Shown here piece after piece: positions 19,605 to 28,814 of a stretch of 64,000 nt of DNA. The position numbers were made by a program, and so were the translations under genes. The stretch is from Bacteroidota bacterium. GTDB taxonomy: Bacteria > Bacteroidota > Bacteroidia > Bacteroidales > Lentimicrobiaceae. The stretch lies in the NCBI GenBank assembly GCA_023417935.1, contig JAEZDY010000014.1:161727-225726 (forward strand). The letters run 5' to 3'. How positions within the stretch are numbered: position 1 is the first letter of the stretch; each line of letters begins with the position of its first letter. The notes under the pieces are model-generated. The model worked only from the letters and a program-made list of their open reading frames with translations, searched no databases and had not been told where the DNA came from.

Positions 19605-19893
19605 ATTCATTGTTCATCTTGTGCCATTTCATCTCTTTTACGGTTCTGAAAACAATATCTGCAAACCTGTGACAGAACTCCTGAAAGCTCCGCAATGAAT
19701 CGCAGAACTTTTCAAAAACATAGAGAAAACGCTCCAGCAGTTCAATGCAGAATGTATCGTATGTGTACCTGAATGGTACGGAGTGCTCCTCCAGTTCACT
19801 GTTCAGGTGCCATACAAATTCTTTTGTAAATTCGTAATCGTCAACAAAACTGTTTATCAGAAAGTCAGAGACCAGACGTTTATATTGTTCCAT
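19588..19893 (-). CDS. hypothetical small helical protein
   Basis: A 101-residue protein rich in Phe, Glu and Leu (for example YDTFCIELLERFLYVFEKFC), probably all-helical, without a signal peptide or recognised domain. Support is the long open frame, a normal amino-acid mix and an ATG start; there is no homology I can name. Its last residues (NESLVAA) are encoded inside a 21-bp direct repeat also found just beyond the gene, so the end may have been duplicated or extended recently. Confidence 0.5.
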   Translation of the reverse strand: MEQYKRLVSDFLINSFVDDYEFTKEFVWHLNSELEEHSVPFRYTYDTFCIELLERFLYVFEKFCDSLRSFQEFCHRFADIVFRTVKEMKWHKMNNESLVAA

Positions 19894-20006
19894 TGTTGTG
19901 GTTTAGTTGTTAGGTATTCAGACTGCTAAATAACTAGAAATTAGTATATAAACTACAAATTCCATGCAATTTTCCTGATTTTTTTTTAAGGTCCTGACTT
20001 TATTGT

Positions 20007-20221
20007 AAGAATTCATTAAACCTGGAGAAAAAGAATTCATTAAACCTGGAAAAGAAGAACGGAATAAGAATTCATTATCCTGGAAATGAGAATTCATAAA
20101 CCTTGGGAATAAGAATTAATAAACCTGGAAAATAAGAATTCATAAACCTGGAAATAAGAATTCATAAACCTGGGGAATAAGAATTCATAAACCTTGAAAA
20201 TAAGAATTTATTAACCTGGAA
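20007..20221 (+). repeat. nine-copy 20-24 bp tandem repeat abutting the ABC transporter start
   Basis: Nine imperfect copies of AAGAATTCATAAACCTGGAA plus 0-4 bases occupy all of 20007-20221, broken once by an 11-bp AAGAACGGAAT insert at 20055-20065. The last copy ends on the base before the ATG at 20222. The region therefore supplies the whole 5' leader of the ABC transporter, with no separate Shine-Dalgarno. Confidence 0.88.
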
Positions 20222-22063
20222 ATGGCAACTGAACAACCCCAAAAGCAAAAGATCACAATGACTGGCCTGAGAAGGCTTTTTCGATTGTATGCTTACATAA
20301 AACCATACAAATGGGAGTATTCTTTGGGACTTGCATTTTTGTTGCTTTCCAGTAGTGCCAGCCTTGTTTTTCCTAAACTGCTTGGCGAACTGGTTGATTT
20401 TGGGACCAAGGGTACACTTTCAACAGAAATTAATCGTATTGCACTTATCCTCATTGTGGTGTTACTTGTCCAGTCTACTGCCTCATATTTTCGTATTTTC
20501 CTATTTGTGAGGGTTGCTGAAAAAACATTGGCCGATCTCCGCCAAAGTACTTACAATCATATGGTGAAGTTACCTATGAAGTTCTTCCAGCAGCGCAGAG
20601 TAGGGGAGTTAAATAGCCGCATCTCGGCCGACATCACGCTGCTGCAGGATGCACTAACAACTACACTGGCAGAGTTTATCCGTCAAATAGTGATCATCGT
20701 TGGTGGAGTCAGTCTGATGATGATCACCTCATACAAGCTAACTCTGTTCATGCTGATGATCTTGCCCGCTATAATGATTCTTACCGGAATCTTCGGACGA
20801 TATATTCGTAAGTTAAGTAAGCAGGCACAGGCACAGGTTGCCGATTCAAACACCATTGTAGAAGAAACTCTTCAGGGTATTCAGTCGGTAAAAACCTTTA
20901 CCAATGAATTCTTTGAAATGTCGCGCTATCGTGCCCGTACACTTGATATTGCTGAAACAGGTATTAAAAACGGCCGCCTTCGTGGTGCCTTCTCTTCTTT
21001 TGTCATACTTGGTATTTTTGGCACCATGGTAGCCGTTATCTGGAAAGGTTCACTGCTTATCTCTACCGGCGAAATAGCGACAGGCGAACTCTTCTCCTTT
21101 GTTATTTATACAGTCTTTATCGGCGGAACCATTGGAGGCATGGCTGATGTGTTTGCCCGTGTGCAGAAATTTATCGGTGCAACTGAAGACCTTCTTGAGA
21201 TCTTCAATGAAACACCTGAGCCGGTTGAAGATCTTTATAATCTTTATAAAAACCCGCCTCAATCTATCCGGAGCAAGAATACTACAGAAGAGCACAGCGG
21301 ACAGAATAAAAGCAACCACACACTGCGTGGAGGTATACGCTTTGAAAGTCTTTCATTCAGCTACCCTGGTCGACCTGAAACACAGGTACTCACTGATATT
21401 AATGCTGAAATAAGTCAGGATAACCTTGTAGCACTTGTTGGACCAAGCGGGGCAGGCAAATCAACCATGACCGCATTGCTGCTCAGGCTGTATGACCCCA
21501 CCTCAGGTAATATACTTTTTGATGGAGTAAACAGCCGTTCAATCCCCCTGTCAGTGCTACGATCACAAATGGCCATAGTCCCGCAGGATATATTCCTTTT
21601 TGGCGGAACTATACGCGAAAATATTGCTTACGGCAGGTCAGGTGCAACCGAAGAAATGATTGAAGATGCGGCCCGCAAGGCCAATGCACTTGAATTCATC
21701 AACCGCTTTTCCGATGGCTTTAATACACTGGTAGGCGAACGTGGTATGCAACTCTCAGGTGGTCAGCGTCAGCGAATCGCCATAGCGCGTGCTGTGCTTA
21801 AAGACCCTAAGATACTGATACTTGACGAAGCAACCTCATCGCTTGACTCTGAAAATGAACGCCTTGTGCAGGATGCCCTCGAGCAACTCATGAAAGGCCG
21901 TACATCCATTGTTATTGCCCACCGTCTGGCAACCATCCGCCGCGCCGACCTTATAATTGTAATGAATAATGGTCGCATTGTTGAAACAGGCACTCACGAT
22001 CAGCTACTGCAGTCGGAAAATGGCTTGTACAAGAGCTTAAGTGAAATGCAGTTCAACCTCTGA
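20222..22063 (+). CDS. MsbA-like ABC exporter (fused membrane and ATPase domains)
   Basis: A 613-residue half-transporter of the MsbA/LmrA type, working as a homodimer in the inner membrane to export a lipid, drug or peptide. The N-terminal ~330 residues contain six membrane helices. The ATPase domain has Walker A GPSGAGKST (407-415), signature LSGGQ (511-515), Walker B ILILDEATSSLD and the H-loop IAHRLAT. The linker before the ATPase is polar (KNTTEEHSGQNKSNH). Length is typical. Its leader is a tandem-repeat array that reaches the ATG. It is followed 55 bp later by an AI-2E-family permease gene. Substrate unknown. Confidence 0.92.
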   Translation: MATEQPQKQKITMTGLRRLFRLYAYIKPYKWEYSLGLAFLLLSSSASLVFPKLLGELVDFGTKGTLSTEINRIALILIVVLLVQSTASYFRIFLFVRVAEKTLADLRQSTYNHMVKLPMKFFQQRRVGELNSRISADITLLQDALTTTLAEFIRQIVIIVGGVSLMMITSYKLTLFMLMILPAIMILTGIFGRYIRKLSKQAQAQVADSNTIVEETLQGIQSVKTFTNEFFEMSRYRARTLDIAETGIKNGRLRGAFSSFVILGIFGTMVAVIWKGSLLISTGEIATGELFSFVIYTVFIGGTIGGMADVFARVQKFIGATEDLLEIFNETPEPVEDLYNLYKNPPQSIRSKNTTEEHSGQNKSNHTLRGGIRFESLSFSYPGRPETQVLTDINAEISQDNLVALVGPSGAGKSTMTALLLRLYDPTSGNILFDGVNSRSIPLSVLRSQMAIVPQDIFLFGGTIRENIAYGRSGATEEMIEDAARKANALEFINRFSDGFNTLVGERGMQLSGGQRQRIAIARAVLKDPKILILDEATSSLDSENERLVQDALEQLMKGRTSIVIAHRLATIRRADLIIVMNNGRIVETGTHDQLLQSENGLYKSLSEMQFNL

Positions 22064-22118
22064 TTTATCGGAACTTCAGCACCAGTTTAACTTCGCATTT
22101 TGAACAATCATATTCACT

Positions 22119-23111
22119 TTGCGTTTGATTGAAGTGAGCTATTCAAAGAAACTTGCCCTTGCATTTTTGTTTGTTGCAGTCTTCCTGATCGTTAAAGAAA
22201 CACTGAGTGTATTGCTGATGATCCTGGCAGGCTCTATAATAGCACTTTATTTTCATGGACTTGCTGATGCTATTCGTAAGAGAACACGTTTGCCAAAATC
22301 CTGGAGTATGGTGTTCTCACTTGTCATCACCTTCATAATAATCTTCGCAATCGTCTGGATGGTTGGCTCAAAACTGCGGAGCCAGATAACCGATCTTACT
22401 GGTCAGTTGCCCGGTATAATTGCCGAAGTTAAAGAATTCCTGAATCAATCGGCATTGGGTAGAAACCTGGTTGACGAAATATCATCTGAAAAACTTAACA
22501 AGGCCGTACAAAGATTTTTCAATACTACATTCGGCAAGATAGGTGATATTTATGTTATTCTTTTCCTCACCATCTTCTTTACTACCAACCCTATGCTTTA
22601 TGTTAACGGCATTGTTGCAATGGTGCAACCTTCATATAAGGACGAGGCTCACTATGTGTTGGAAAGGCTGGGAATTAGCTTAAGGCGATGGTTCAAGGCC
22701 AGGCTTATTGCCATGGGCGCAGTGGCGGTAATGACTTTCATCGGCTTGTCGATCATGCGGGTACCTATGGCTGTAGCATTGTCAGTTATAGCCGGAGTAC
22801 TAACCTTTATTCCCAATTTTGGGCCTGCGCTGGCTATCATTCCTGCGATTCTTATCGGGTTCACCATAAGTGGCAAAACAGCAATTATGGTTGCCATCCT
22901 TTACCTGGTTGTGCAGTTCATCGAAAGCGTATATATTACCCCAAAACTGCAGTTTGATATGGTGAGCCTTCCCCCTGCATTTATCATCATTGGTCAGCTC
23001 GTAATGGGTGCCGTTGCCGGATACCTTGGTGTAATACTTGCTATGCCGGTTGTGCTTATTATTCTTGTGCTTGTTAATAATCTTTATATAAAGAAACAAA
23101 ACCAGTTGTAA
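22119..23111 (+). CDS. AI-2E family transporter / PerM-type permease
   Basis: A 330-residue integral membrane protein of the AI-2E/PerM family with about eight helices: two at the N-terminus, a long soluble domain (residues ~90-150), then a C-terminal bundle containing the family's PNFGPALAIIPAILIGF and QFIESVYITPKL motifs. The frame opens with TTG at 22119; another TTG (22125) or GTG (22134) may be the true start, as no ATG gives a full first helix. Family members include sodium/proton antiporters and autoinducer exporters; the substrate here is unknown. It probably shares a transcript with the ABC exporter. Confidence 0.85.
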   Translation: MRLIEVSYSKKLALAFLFVAVFLIVKETLSVLLMILAGSIIALYFHGLADAIRKRTRLPKSWSMVFSLVITFIIIFAIVWMVGSKLRSQITDLTGQLPGIIAEVKEFLNQSALGRNLVDEISSEKLNKAVQRFFNTTFGKIGDIYVILFLTIFFTTNPMLYVNGIVAMVQPSYKDEAHYVLERLGISLRRWFKARLIAMGAVAVMTFIGLSIMRVPMAVALSVIAGVLTFIPNFGPALAIIPAILIGFTISGKTAIMVAILYLVVQFIESVYITPKLQFDMVSLPPAFIIIGQLVMGAVAGYLGVILAMPVVLIILVLVNNLYIKKQNQL

Positions 23112-23238
23112 TTTTCGGTTTGTCCAGAATCAATCTTACTAATAATCCTATCCTTTTTAATGTAGTCCTAACAAGGTCAATGACAAACATATCACGATGT
23201 AAACTGTTGATTTCTATTGTACTAATCGTCACTTTAAC

Positions 23239-24213
23239 ATGAAAATAACTCACAAACTTTATCTTTTGCTGGCGTCTTTTATTTTAAGCGCTACAGCTAT
23301 GCCTCTGTCCGCTCAGGATATGCCGCAAACTGACAAGTCAAAACAGGAGAAATCCGATATTGACAAATCTAAAAAGGACTGGTCAACTGACAAGTCTAAA
23401 CAGGACAATGACTGGTCAACTGACAAGTCAAAACAAGACAAAACCAAACAAGATTGGTCAAAAAATGACAAATCAATATCAAGTAAGCACATGCTGCCGG
23501 TTTCAACCAGCAGTGAGGAAGCAAAAAAAGCATTCATCATGGCAATGGACAGGATATGGAATGCAGACTATAGGAGCTTTGAGAAGAATATTGATGAAGC
23601 CCTGAAAGCCGATCCCAATTTCTTTATGGCTCATGCAAACCGGGCACTTGTTTTGAGTGCTGAAAAAGACAATAAAGATGTTAGTAATCACATCGATAAA
23701 GCACTTGCAATACCACAGGACGGTTTTACTCCGGCTGAGAACATTATTCGAAGGATGCTCATTGCTATAAAAGATGATAAGCGGTCAGATATAAAATCAT
23801 TAAATGATGAACTTATAAATGCTTATCCTGATAACATGATGAGTTACGGTCTTGCGTACAACATTTCCAGGTTTAATCTCGATGATCAGGATAGAGCTAG
23901 TCAGTATAATAGAAAAATGCTTGCTATTGACCCTAATTTTGGCCCAGCATGGAATCAGATGGGCTATTATTACATGGATCGTAATAAAATGGACAGTGCT
24001 TATATAGCATTTAAAAATTACGCTGATAACGCACCAAATGAACCCAACGCACATGATAGCATGGGCGATTATTACATGAAAGCAGGTGATTTTGATCATG
24101 CATCACAGCATTTCGACAAGGCTGTTGCACTCGGAATGGAGGTTTCAAAGGAAAAGGCTGAAAAAGCAAAGAGCCTTGCCAAAGGTGAAGAAACTATTCC
24201 TGATGAAGATTAA
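23239..24213 (+). CDS. secreted TPR protein with DKSK-rich N-terminal repeat
   Basis: A 324-residue exported protein. After the signal peptide (LLLASFILSATAMPLSAQD) comes a low-complexity stretch of about 50 residues, built from DKSKQ, DWSTDKSKQ and similar units (residues ~33-80), also visible as a repeat in the DNA. The rest holds tetratricopeptide repeats, for example GPAWNQMGYYYMDRNKMDSA and AHDSMGDYYMKAGDFDHASQ near 235-300. Likely periplasmic and a protein-interaction scaffold. A strong terminator follows. The Lys/Asp repeat could be a flexible, ion-binding spacer; that is speculative. Confidence 0.8.
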   Translation: MKITHKLYLLLASFILSATAMPLSAQDMPQTDKSKQEKSDIDKSKKDWSTDKSKQDNDWSTDKSKQDKTKQDWSKNDKSISSKHMLPVSTSSEEAKKAFIMAMDRIWNADYRSFEKNIDEALKADPNFFMAHANRALVLSAEKDNKDVSNHIDKALAIPQDGFTPAENIIRRMLIAIKDDKRSDIKSLNDELINAYPDNMMSYGLAYNISRFNLDDQDRASQYNRKMLAIDPNFGPAWNQMGYYYMDRNKMDSAYIAFKNYADNAPNEPNAHDSMGDYYMKAGDFDHASQHFDKAVALGMEVSKEKAEKAKSLAKGEETIPDED

Positions 24214-24240
24214 CAAAATTCACCAATAACCACACTTCTG

Positions 24241-24283
24241 AATGAGGCTGCAGACATTATTTGTTTACAGCCTCATTTTTATG
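24241..24283 (+). terminator. intrinsic terminator of the TPR-protein gene
   Basis: A 10-bp perfect stem (AATGAGGCTG at 24241-24250, CAGCCTCATT at 24268-24277) is followed by a T-run, 28 bp after the stop codon at 24213. This is a good Rho-independent terminator. Confidence 0.8.
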
Positions 24284-24406
24284 TTTAAATAATGATAATC
24301 TTGGCTATATCTTGTGGCTAAACTTTTGGAAATTATATATTTAACATCATAAACCTTTCAAATTGTATTACGTTGAGTATACATAACCAACCCGTAATAC
24401 TACAAC

Positions 24407-25312
24407 ATGCTGACCACAACTACACGCGCAATCGTAATCCTTACCTGCGCCACAATCATTACTGTATCATGTAAGAAAGAGAAAAACGATAACCACAATC
24501 ATCAGGAGAATACCAATGGCGTGGTCCTGAAATCACAAACTATAAATTGGCATATCGGAGGTGACCACACCGGCAGTGACCACGATTCAGGTGCTTTTTT
24601 AGATACTGAGGAACGATCTTTTGAGTACGATTTACAAGGCAGGCTGATAGCCGAAAACTCTATGCAATTCGTTTACGATACTGATGGCATGCTGGTGAAA
24701 ACAATCAAGGGACCTGATACCATTCATTATAATTACAACAACGGGAATCTTGCCTCCGTATATACTAGCACCGGATATTACGATGGTGGTAGTTTCTCTG
24801 ATACAACCTATTTCATCTATGCCGGCAATCAGCTCACCGGCAGTATCTCCACTCATGAGAAAACAACAAGTCAGTATCTGTTTGAGAATAACCGCATGGT
24901 CTCAAAATGTATCAGTAGAGCAGAATCCGGCGCGATTAGAAACGATACGCTCTTATACACCTGGGAGAACGACAATGTTGTAAGTATTCGTACAAAGTCA
25001 GCTTCACCCCTGAATGCTTATTTTTACCAACGTGATTTCCTTTATGATGACCATCCCGGTTATACCCGCGCTATCTCATATCCTGCAGAGTATCTGCTGG
25101 TTCGTGAAATCACCCAATTTTACGGCAAATACCCTTTCATTTACTACGAATCAATCCCCTGGAGATATAACAACGCAAACAATCCGGTTGAGTTCAAGGA
25201 ATTAAATGATGATAAAACCCGCATTACAGCTTTTGAAATTCATTACAATTCAAATGGTTTTCCAGAAATGATTCATACCAAGGACTTTGAAATGATTCTT
25301 ACATACCAATGA
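24407..25312 (+). CDS. lipoprotein with YD/RHS-like beta-strand repeats
   Basis: A 301-residue predicted lipoprotein: the lipobox is ITVSC at residues ~20-24, followed by a charged KKEKNDNHNH stretch. The mature part is built of short strand-turn motifs (EYDLQGRLIAEN, FVYDTDGMLVKTI, HYNYNNGNLASVY) typical of the DUF4595/RHS-like cell-surface lipoproteins of Bacteroidetes. It is convergent with, and only 4 bp from, the T9SS beta-helix gene. It resembles in style the lipoprotein at 49631-50575. Function unknown; outer-membrane surface is the likely location. Confidence 0.75.
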   Translation: MLTTTTRAIVILTCATIITVSCKKEKNDNHNHQENTNGVVLKSQTINWHIGGDHTGSDHDSGAFLDTEERSFEYDLQGRLIAENSMQFVYDTDGMLVKTIKGPDTIHYNYNNGNLASVYTSTGYYDGGSFSDTTYFIYAGNQLTGSISTHEKTTSQYLFENNRMVSKCISRAESGAIRNDTLLYTWENDNVVSIRTKSASPLNAYFYQRDFLYDDHPGYTRAISYPAEYLLVREITQFYGKYPFIYYESIPWRYNNANNPVEFKELNDDKTRITAFEIHYNSNGFPEMIHTKDFEMILTYQ

Positions 25313-25316
25313 TTCA

Positions 25317-26978
25317 TTAGTCGTTCTTCACAGCCTTTAGTGTTTTCATCTCTGTTCCTGAATCAAGCCTGATAATGTAAGTACCATTAGGCTGGGTAGT
25401 CATGTCAAGTGTTGCTGCTGATTGCTCAGTATATTTCAGGTTCTTCACTAGCCTGCCCTGTATGTCAAATACCTCTAAACGCATGGTTGGGTATACTTTA
25501 CCAAATGAAACTGCAAAGCGTCCATCAACAGAAGGATTCGGGAAAACCATCATTTCTTTCTTAAGCTCAGCTCCACGCATCCATTCATCGGGCAAAGTGC
25601 TTGTAACCATTCCCCCATCATACTCACATATACCGGCATCGGGTGATCCCATCAAAGGAACATCGGTACCAAAGAAATCCCTGACGAGTCCAACCTCCGA
25701 ACCAAGGTTAACAGCAGGGGATTGCCCCTGAAGATGGAAATTTTGATTTGCAGGGTCAACAAATTGAGGGTTGCCTACTGTTGAGTTTGCATCATTTCCA
25801 GTGCTGTTTCGCCAAGCACTCAGCGTGGCAAAGTCATTTATAAAACCTTGCTGCTCAGTGTTGAACAGGTTATTGTCCGACTGCATGGTGCCACCATTCT
25901 TAATAGCCTTGGCGGTGCCTGAGTTGATATTAAAGATGTTGTTTTTAAGGTTAGCAGTTGAGCCATTGGTAGTTGAAACCCCATTATTAGTATTGTTGTA
26001 AAACACATTATTTCGTGCACTTAGCGTATATCCCGGCATAAGGTGTACCGCAGTTTTGTTTGCTGCAAACACATTGTAGTATGCATCAAGGTGTTGTGCA
26101 TAGGAGTATATGCCGTAATTGCTGTTCTTAATTGTGTTATAACGTACCGTAACTGTTTGAGTAGTTGGCGAAAGGTAAATGGCGCTTGTTTGATTCACAG
26201 CATTACCAATCATCACATTGTTTTCAATAATACCGGTATAATTGTTACCCCATGCTATGAAGCAGAATTTATTGCCCATTGATGAGTGGTCAATCATGTT
26301 GTTATGTATATGGAAATTCATGCTGTTGACAGAAGCAAGCTGAATGCCGTCGCCTGCCGAATAACTCTGGTCAGGATTCACCAGGTACTTTTTATTGATA
26401 TCGTATATAGTGCAATAGCCTATTACAATTGAACTGGCATCTTTCACGTATATGCCGTCGTCACCAATATCATGGATGGTTGAATTCATGATCCGGTTAC
26501 CCGATGCCGTTGTAAGTATTCTCACACCCCATTCGGTTCCATGTAAATGGCAGTTGTCAATTAAATTACCCGATGAAGATGAGCCATTTATATGAATGGC
26601 AGATATCCAGTCGCCTGTAGTTGTGATTTCAAGGTCCTTCACCGTAATGCCCGATGAACTACCTATGTTGATGATATGGTTTCCTGAACCTGCTGAAACA
26701 ATCTTAGCACGTGTGGTTCCGTCGTAAGTGCCCAGTGTGATGTTCGATTTCCCGCTAAAGGCAATATCGCCGTTTATGTAGCAGGTAGTTCCTGATTTCT
26801 GGAGATAGATGTTGCCGCTTTCAATTGAAACAGCATCCCAGGAACTGAAAGGTTGGTTGATTGTGCCTGTCTGGCTCCCGTAATTATTAGTGGGATCGAT
26901 ATAAATTGTTGCGCTGTAAAGCTTGGGCGCAATTGCCAGGACAAGAATGGTTGCAAGTAGAATGTTTATTTTTCTCAT
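25317..26978 (-). CDS. T9SS cargo: right-handed parallel beta-helix protein
   Basis: A 553-residue secreted protein. The signal peptide ends near LYSATIY. Residues ~70-400 are repeated beta-helix coils (NRIMNSTIHDIGDDGIYV, IVIGYCTIYDINKKYL, HIHNNMIDHSS), as in pectate-lyase-like and polysaccharide-binding proteins. The C-terminus is a clear T9SS type A sorting domain: VFPNPSVDGRF ... VFDIQGRLVKNL ... PNGTYIIRLDSG, ending LKAVKND. It would be exported by T9SS and processed by PorU. The beta-helix suggests polysaccharide binding or cleavage, but I see no catalytic signature that settles it. Confidence 0.88.
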   Translation of the reverse strand: MRKINILLATILVLAIAPKLYSATIYIDPTNNYGSQTGTINQPFSSWDAVSIESGNIYLQKSGTTCYINGDIAFSGKSNITLGTYDGTTRAKIVSAGSGNHIINIGSSSGITVKDLEITTTGDWISAIHINGSSSSGNLIDNCHLHGTEWGVRILTTASGNRIMNSTIHDIGDDGIYVKDASSIVIGYCTIYDINKKYLVNPDQSYSAGDGIQLASVNSMNFHIHNNMIDHSSMGNKFCFIAWGNNYTGIIENNVMIGNAVNQTSAIYLSPTTQTVTVRYNTIKNSNYGIYSYAQHLDAYYNVFAANKTAVHLMPGYTLSARNNVFYNNTNNGVSTTNGSTANLKNNIFNINSGTAKAIKNGGTMQSDNNLFNTEQQGFINDFATLSAWRNSTGNDANSTVGNPQFVDPANQNFHLQGQSPAVNLGSEVGLVRDFFGTDVPLMGSPDAGICEYDGGMVTSTLPDEWMRGAELKKEMMVFPNPSVDGRFAVSFGKVYPTMRLEVFDIQGRLVKNLKYTEQSAATLDMTTQPNGTYIIRLDSGTEMKTLKAVKND

Positions 26979-27320
26979 GCAACACCCTACTTGAAAGATA
27001 ATGCCACTTCTTAGTAAAGTGTATTATTCATTTTCTTTCTAAATACAGTTTTAGCAGTGGTATCAGGCGTTTCAGAAGTCATCAGCCAGACTTTTTATCG
27101 TAAACCGTCATGCCCACATGCACTATTCGCACCATGGACATGTGCCTCGTTTCGGGGTATTTATCAACGAAATTATTGGGTCAAAACCGGCAATTCTAAG
27201 CGCTGGGAATCATTAGACTTAAGTCCAATCATAGTAGACTGTTCCCTTGGATTCGGTCAGAGAAGATGAGATTGCTTCATAGCAAGGTAAAACCTTCAAG
27301 GTATTAGTATAAGCTTAAGC
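26979..27320. other. intergenic stretch with no gene seen
   Basis: These 342 bases lie between two minus-strand T9SS-cargo genes. They contain no convincing coding frame, terminator or consensus promoter. An open plus-strand frame at 27057-27269 lacks signal, domain and plausible context and is not called. Confidence 0.6.
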
Positions 27321-27785
27321 CTAAAACTTGATAATTTTAAAGGATTTGATTGATTTCTCAGTCAAAACGCTTAGATAATACACCGACGGCGATAGGAACT
27401 CAACATCAACACCTGTTTTTTCATCCAGTACATGTTCATTTATCAGCAAGTTCCCGTTTACATCATAAAGGCGGTAACTTAAATGAACCTCTGTTTTAAG
27501 CGAGTCGAGGTTCTTCACCCACAGTATTAGGCTGTTGTTTGTGGGATTTGGGTAAACTGACCAATATAATTGTATTTCATCGCTTTCATCAATAACCTCC
27601 GGTTCAAATTCAGGCACTTCAGTACTATTGCCAAACCCCTTGTCAGCTAATTCCATAGTGTTTTTAAAGTGAGTTTCAGGAGTATAGTGTATGGTTTGTT
27701 CAATATTGGTTTCCACCTGTGCATTGGCGTATATGGTAAAAGCAGTTAGAAATACCAGCATTTGTATGGTTTTTTTGTAGTCCAT
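27321..27785 (-). CDS. small secreted protein with T9SS sorting domain
   Basis: A 154-residue protein with a signal peptide (LVFLTAFTIYANAQV), a short linker of about 45 residues rich in Glu, and a C-terminal T9SS sorting domain (VYPNPTNNSLIL ... YRLYDVNGNLLI ... SVYYLSVLTEKSI), ending FKIIKF. Almost nothing lies between signal and sorting domain. It may be a small cargo, or the remnant of a larger cargo gene that lost its middle. The reading frame itself is intact. Confidence 0.72.
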   Translation of the reverse strand: MDYKKTIQMLVFLTAFTIYANAQVETNIEQTIHYTPETHFKNTMELADKGFGNSTEVPEFEPEVIDESDEIQLYWSVYPNPTNNSLILWVKNLDSLKTEVHLSYRLYDVNGNLLINEHVLDEKTGVDVEFLSPSVYYLSVLTEKSIKSFKIIKF

Positions 27786-28076
27786 GAGGCAGAGATGAAA
27801 GAGTTTTCAAAGAGCTATAATGTTTCAAATTACCAGAAAATCAATTTAATGATATAAGGGTCACCTATAAATATTCAACAAAGCAGAAATACAAATGGTT
27901 AAAAGGGATCTCTGAAGCGTAAATAAATAAATTTGGTGTTTGAGTGTAATTATCAAAACAAACTCAAAATCAGACTGTTAGAACTAATCTAAGCATTTCT
28001 TTTTTTAATTAACGTTGGCCAACTCCAGTTTAAACAAACATGGCAAGGTCACTAGTATTCATTTAAACAAAGCAAA

Positions 28077-28700
28077 ATGAAACAAGCATCTAATGCACTC
28101 TTTGCGATGAGTATTGCAATTCAGCAATTGTTCCGCAAATCTACTTTCAACAAAAAGTCTCTGGCTGTCATTATCATGCTGGGGGCTTTTTTTGTTTCCG
28201 GATGTACTAAGGATGAAGTTAAGCAAAACGAGCTTCAGAACCAAGAAACCAAATCAGTTAATTCTGATGGTAATGTGTTGCTTCTGTATGAAGGTCTCGA
28301 TGAAATGACCATGTGGGAGCTGCAACAGGCAAGGGCAGCCACTGCTAAATACCGTCACCTCGATAAAGCATTGAAGGACGGGTACGTAGATATAAATGTA
28401 GTGAGGCCCGGAATGGGATACCACTTTATGAACACCGATCTGGTTGATGGAACATTTGATATCCGGAAACCGGAGATGCTTGTATATAACATTGATGAAG
28501 ATGGCGTATATCAACTGGTGGCAGTCGAGTATGCAGTACCATTGTCGCTATCGCCTGAAGCCCCTGCGGGATTTACAGGTTCTAATGATATATGGACAAA
28601 TAATGCTGAATTCCAGCTATGGCTCTTACATGCCTGGGTTTGGCAGTATAACCCGCTCGGGGTATTTAATCCTACAAACCCTGATGTAATAATACTATAA
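28077..28700 (+). CDS. conserved lipoprotein of unknown function
   Basis: A 207-residue predicted lipoprotein with an unusually long N-terminal region before the hydrophobic signal and lipobox (FFVSGC, Cys ~residue 42); the true start may be a later ATG such as Met12 or the Met in IIMLG. The mature part carries motifs of a widespread uncharacterised family: GMGYHFMNTDLVDGTFDI, RKPEMLVYNID and the Trp-rich LLHAWVWQYNPLGVFNP. I recognise the pattern but no function has been assigned as far as I know. It is followed by a near-perfect intrinsic terminator, so it is a single-gene unit. Confidence 0.78.
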   Translation: MKQASNALFAMSIAIQQLFRKSTFNKKSLAVIIMLGAFFVSGCTKDEVKQNELQNQETKSVNSDGNVLLLYEGLDEMTMWELQQARAATAKYRHLDKALKDGYVDINVVRPGMGYHFMNTDLVDGTFDIRKPEMLVYNIDEDGVYQLVAVEYAVPLSLSPEAPAGFTGSNDIWTNNAEFQLWLLHAWVWQYNPLGVFNPTNPDVIIL

Positions 28701-28734
28701 AAATTGGTGGGCAATTGTTATAAATTGAAAGAAG

Positions 28735-28761
28735 GGCAGCGTATATCGCTGCCTTTTTTTT
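28735..28761 (+). terminator. strong intrinsic terminator
   Basis: GGCAGCG (28735-28741), 5-nt loop, CGCTGCC (28747-28753), then eight T residues. It lies 34 bp after the lipoprotein stop codon and is a textbook Rho-independent terminator. Confidence 0.9.
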
Positions 28762-28814
28762 CTAACAATTATCATAATGAAAAGAACTAATTAGTTTCAT
28801 GTGTTAATATTACT

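Noticed and set aside
27057..27269. 70-codon plus-strand frame between two T9SS genes
   Set aside because: No signal, domain, promoter or terminator; composition rich in Cys/Trp/Ser like non-coding translation.
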